Source: Leptospiraceae bacterium (GTDB taxonomy: Bacteria > Spirochaetota > Leptospiria > Leptospirales > Leptospiraceae). Taken from it: DNA of 5,926 bases. Of this stretch, positions 5,161 through 5,926 are shown one piece after another; the stretch's first letter is position 1, and each line of letters begins with the position of its first letter. Location: contig JAIXRB010000103.1 in the NCBI GenBank assembly GCA_027485405.1, forward strand, positions 1 through 5,926, given 5' to 3'. The notes beneath the pieces are model-generated. The model did not search any database. It saw nothing but the letters and a program-made list of their open reading frames with translations, and was not told the DNA's origin. A program made the translations under genes and the position numbers.

Positions 5161-5728
5161 ATTAACTACTAAAGACAAAATTAATCTAGTTCAATCCAGC
5201 AAAGAAGATAATCCATGGGATTACCTTACAGCCAATCACGCGAAAACAAAAGGAAAAATTAAAACATATATAAAAACTAGAACTCAATATCGATTGAAAA
5301 ATGAAAATTTTTCATGCAGTTATTGTTTACTTTCATTATCTGATCAAAGAAATGATGCTTTTGATATTGATCATATTCTTCCAATATCTATAAAAAAATT
5401 TAAAAATAAAACATTCTCATTCAAAAATCTCTGTATTTCATGTTCTAGATGTAATAGGAGCATCAAATCTAATGATTTTAGTTTCTATATTGGAAACTCA
5501 AAAAAAGATAGCAACAAACCTTCTAATTATTTAATTATTCATCCCTTTTATGACAATATAAAATCTCATCTAAAGGTAAGACAAATAAATGATAATTCAA
5601 TAAATTATCCAATTGTAATATATAAAATAATTGAAAATTCATCAAAGGGTCACAAAACATATGATTTTTTTAAGCTTGAGGAATTAGTTAAAGATACTTT
5701 ACGAACTAATTTAGGAAAAAAAAGATAA
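5153..5728 (+). CDS. HNH endonuclease, PtuB-like (Septu defence candidate)
   Basis: This is a metal-dependent nuclease of the HNH (beta-beta-alpha metal) fold, 191 residues, about the size of PtuB-type proteins. The core has CSYC (Cys55, Cys58) and CSRCN (Cys97, Cys100) as a likely structural zinc site. DIDHILP (71-77) supplies Asp73 and the general-base His74, Asn92 lies in the linking loop, and Asn101 stands at the last HNH position. These are intact, so it is probably active. After the core, IIHPFYDNIKSHL (128-140) is a conserved-looking segment that I associate with HNH proteins paired with ATPases. The start overlaps the ATPase stop (ATGATTAG), with no Shine-Dalgarno, which indicates translational coupling and a near-equal supply of both partners. 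Likely role: cutting DNA when licensed by the ATPase during phage attack. A stand-alone McrA-like or mobile HNH nuclease is an alternative, made less likely by the coupling. Confidence 0.87.
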   Translation: MIRLTTKDKINLVQSSKEDNPWDYLTANHAKTKGKIKTYIKTRTQYRLKNENFSCSYCLLSLSDQRNDAFDIDHILPISIKKFKNKTFSFKNLCISCSRCNRSIKSNDFSFYIGNSKKDSNKPSNYLIIHPFYDNIKSHLKVRQINDNSINYPIVIYKIIENSSKGHKTYDFFKLEELVKDTLRTNLGKKR

Positions 5729-5777
5729 CATACGAAAATGTATATGAACAATTATCGAAGTTATAGCTTTGCAATGC

Positions 5778-5839
5778 GCATAACTGCGGCTGACACGCTC
5801 CGCTCGGGATTTTCGCCCTCGCTCGGCCTAAAGGCACAT
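5778..5839 (+). repeat. attC-like site, left half only, truncated
   Basis: GCATAAC (5778-5784) is followed by an L''-like CGGCTGAC and then a GC-rich stretch sharing CGCCCTCGCTCGG and the following ACA(C)AT-type sequence with the complete site at 3938-4102. It begins 49 bases after the HNH stop codon, as expected for the end of that cassette. The partner boxes (GTCAGCCG and GTTRRRY) are not present before the window ends, because an insertion sequence appears to start at about 5840. Confidence 0.7.
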
Positions 5840-5926
5840 TGTCCTCTGGTATTCCCCCAAAAAACTGGACAATAAATTTGGATCTTCGCTAAGGAGAAAC
5901 AGATGTTCCAAACACCAAAAGACTAC
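5840..5926 (+). mobile_element. Left end of a probable IS3-family insertion sequence
   Basis: The sequence begins TGTCCTCTGG and contains CCCCCAAAAAACTGGACA, closely matching the left terminal inverted repeat style of IS3-family elements (TG at the tip, then a C run, an A run and GGACA). A ribosome binding site and the start of an ORF follow 60 bases inside, the usual position of orfA. The right end is outside the window, so the exact boundary, target duplication and completeness are unknown. Confidence 0.65.
5891..5926 (+). CDS. Start of probable IS3 orfA (transposase N-terminus), partial
   Basis: AAGGAG (5891-5896) lies six bases before an ATG at 5903. The eight codons present read MFQTPKDY and run off the window. 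In IS3 elements orfA encodes the DNA-binding helix-turn-helix half of the transposase, fused to orfB by programmed frameshifting. The family call rests on the terminal sequence upstream, because eight residues cannot identify a protein. The coding part starts at 5903; the interval includes the ribosome binding site. Confidence 0.5.

Noticed and set aside
4114..5728. Retron-type defence system (reverse transcriptase plus ATPase-HNH)
   Set aside because: No reverse transcriptase frame or structured msr/msd-like region is present next to the pair; the upstream structured DNA is the attC-like site.
1..5926. CRISPR array or tRNA genes
   Set aside because: No regularly spaced short repeats and no cloverleaf-compatible segments were seen on either strand.

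Overview
This 5.9 kb window looks like accessory DNA from an AT-rich spirochaete, most likely Leptospira. That assignment rests on short lipoproteins, a HicBA module, and integron-like recombination sites of a long, GC-rich type that I associate with that genus. It is a judgement from pattern; no search was run.

Left part (about 1-1750, all genes on the minus strand). Read in the direction of transcription, there is a complete hicB-hicA toxin-antitoxin pair (1741 to 1324), then a 201-residue predicted lipoprotein with a Trp- and Cys-rich C-terminus (1060 to 455), then a 95-residue predicted lipoprotein (377 to 90). The small lipoprotein ends inside a sequence that recurs at about 1855-1960. 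There it is attached to a frameshifted relative of the same gene (1917-2043). A 40-base hairpin-containing block just beyond the two stop codons is almost identical (39/40), while the coding parts have diverged.

Middle part (about 1750-2815). No intact gene is visible. It holds the frameshifted paralogue remnant, a possible second gene remnant on the plus strand (2484-2666), and otherwise unassigned DNA.

Right part (about 2816-5840, all on the plus strand). This looks like an integron cassette array. A predicted exported protein or lipoprotein (2885-3922) is followed by a full attC-like site of 165 bp (3938-4102). The next cassette begins directly after it and carries two overlapping genes. 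One is a compact ABC-type ATPase (4114-5160) and the other an HNH nuclease (5153-5728). The pair has the architecture of Septu (PtuAB) anti-phage defence. Its cassette ends in a second attC-like site (from 5778), which is cut off at about 5840 by what appears to be the left end of an IS3-family insertion sequence. The first eight codons of that element's ORF close the window. No integron integrase or convincing attI is visible.

The genes read as a stability and defence region: a HicBA module beside a cassette with a candidate anti-phage operon. The two defence genes overlap by 8 bases, so they are probably translationally coupled. The cassette has no recognisable Shine-Dalgarno sequence for either gene, which makes its expression an open question.
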